From NCBI RefSeq assembly GCF_000485595.1, contig NW_014577447.1, positions 196,465 through 260,464 of the forward strand: a DNA stretch of 64,000 nucleotides, written 5' to 3'. Every line of letters begins with the position of its first letter. The stretch's first letter is position 1. This DNA comes from Priapulus caudatus (taxonomy: Eukaryota > Priapulida > Priapulimorpha > Priapulimorphida > Priapulidae). The notes under the pieces were generated by a model. The model saw only the letters and a list, made by a program, of their open reading frames with translations. It did not search any database and was not told where the DNA came from. Both the position numbers and the translations under genes were made by a program. This document shows positions 63,638 to 64,000 of the stretch, one piece after another.

Positions 63638-63869
63638 GTAACATTGTGGGCCTGGTGCATGAAGCTGGGCTCCAAACCACCACGACAGCTCTTACTGGGT
63701 GGTTTGTGGCTGCTCCACACTCCGACCGATATTATCTTATCCATTTTCCTCCATACACTGCTGTTAACAACGGCATCATTGTATCAGTATAGATTTAGTC
63801 ATTATCCCGATGCATTTTGTTTTAGTGTACATTTCGTTTGTTTATACACTATACATACCTAATAATATG

Positions 63870-63968
63870 ATATCGAGCTCTTGATATCATAGCATAACAT
63901 ATCATAATGTAACACAACGTAACGTAACACAACACAACATAACGTAACATAACATAACATAACAGATA
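63870..63968. repeat. cataac/cgtaac simple repeat
   Basis: Short imperfect units (acataacgtaac) at the right edge of the window, in the intron after exon 59. Confidence 0.7.
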
Positions 63969-64000
63969 ATGGCTACTATATAAGCCTCTCAACCTGAACC

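Overview
This window is a stretch of animal nuclear genome dominated by one gene. From 9,631 to 63,637 on the + strand lie about 59 coding exons of a homolog of HYDIN, the giant ASH/MSP-domain protein of the central-pair apparatus (C2b projection) of motile cilia. The reading frame was followed exon by exon through GT-AG (three times GC-AG) junctions with compatible phases. About 12.4 kb of coding sequence (roughly 4,100 codons) is recognisable from the start codon to near the C-terminus; the last exons lie beyond the right edge. Only an animal with motile cilia would need this gene. The many hAT-like and TTAA elements, short introns and lack of vertebrate SINEs/LINEs suggest a marine invertebrate, but I cannot name the taxon.

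Layout. 1-9.5 kb: intergenic and repeat-rich, with a 4.2-kb decayed hAT transposon (1,822-6,023; frameshifted transposase 3,190-5,720), several palindromic MITEs and a possible HYDIN 5' UTR exon. 9.6-24.2 kb: HYDIN exons 1-26, including a 1,165-nt exon 18. 24.4-25.1 kb: a five-copy tandem repeat of about 142 bp. 25.2-39.4 kb: exons 27-43, carrying the Hydin adenylate-kinase-like P-loop (exon 28). A 10-N gap at 30,198 hides the coiled-coil part. 39.4-46.1 kb: extra sequence, namely a second (better) copy of the exon 27 region followed by noisy inverted copies of 36.1-39.4 kb and 26.1-28.2 kb joined by a 25-N gap. This is either an unresolved inversion haplotype or a misassembly. 46.1-52.9 kb: exons 44-54. 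53.7-60.2 kb: a 6.5-kb foldback element full of purine/pyrimidine tracts, with a tRNA-Lys(CTT) gene 29 bp beyond its right end. 60.5-63.6 kb: exons 55-59.

There is one protein-coding host gene, one RNA gene and a dense mobile-element load. No operon, CRISPR array or defence-type system is present. The least ordinary features are the structural rearrangement inside HYDIN, the mobile elements flanked by 5-bp duplications, the nested foldback, and tandem duplications of sequences that look like splice sites. All protein comparisons rest on my memory of vertebrate HYDIN; no alignment was run.
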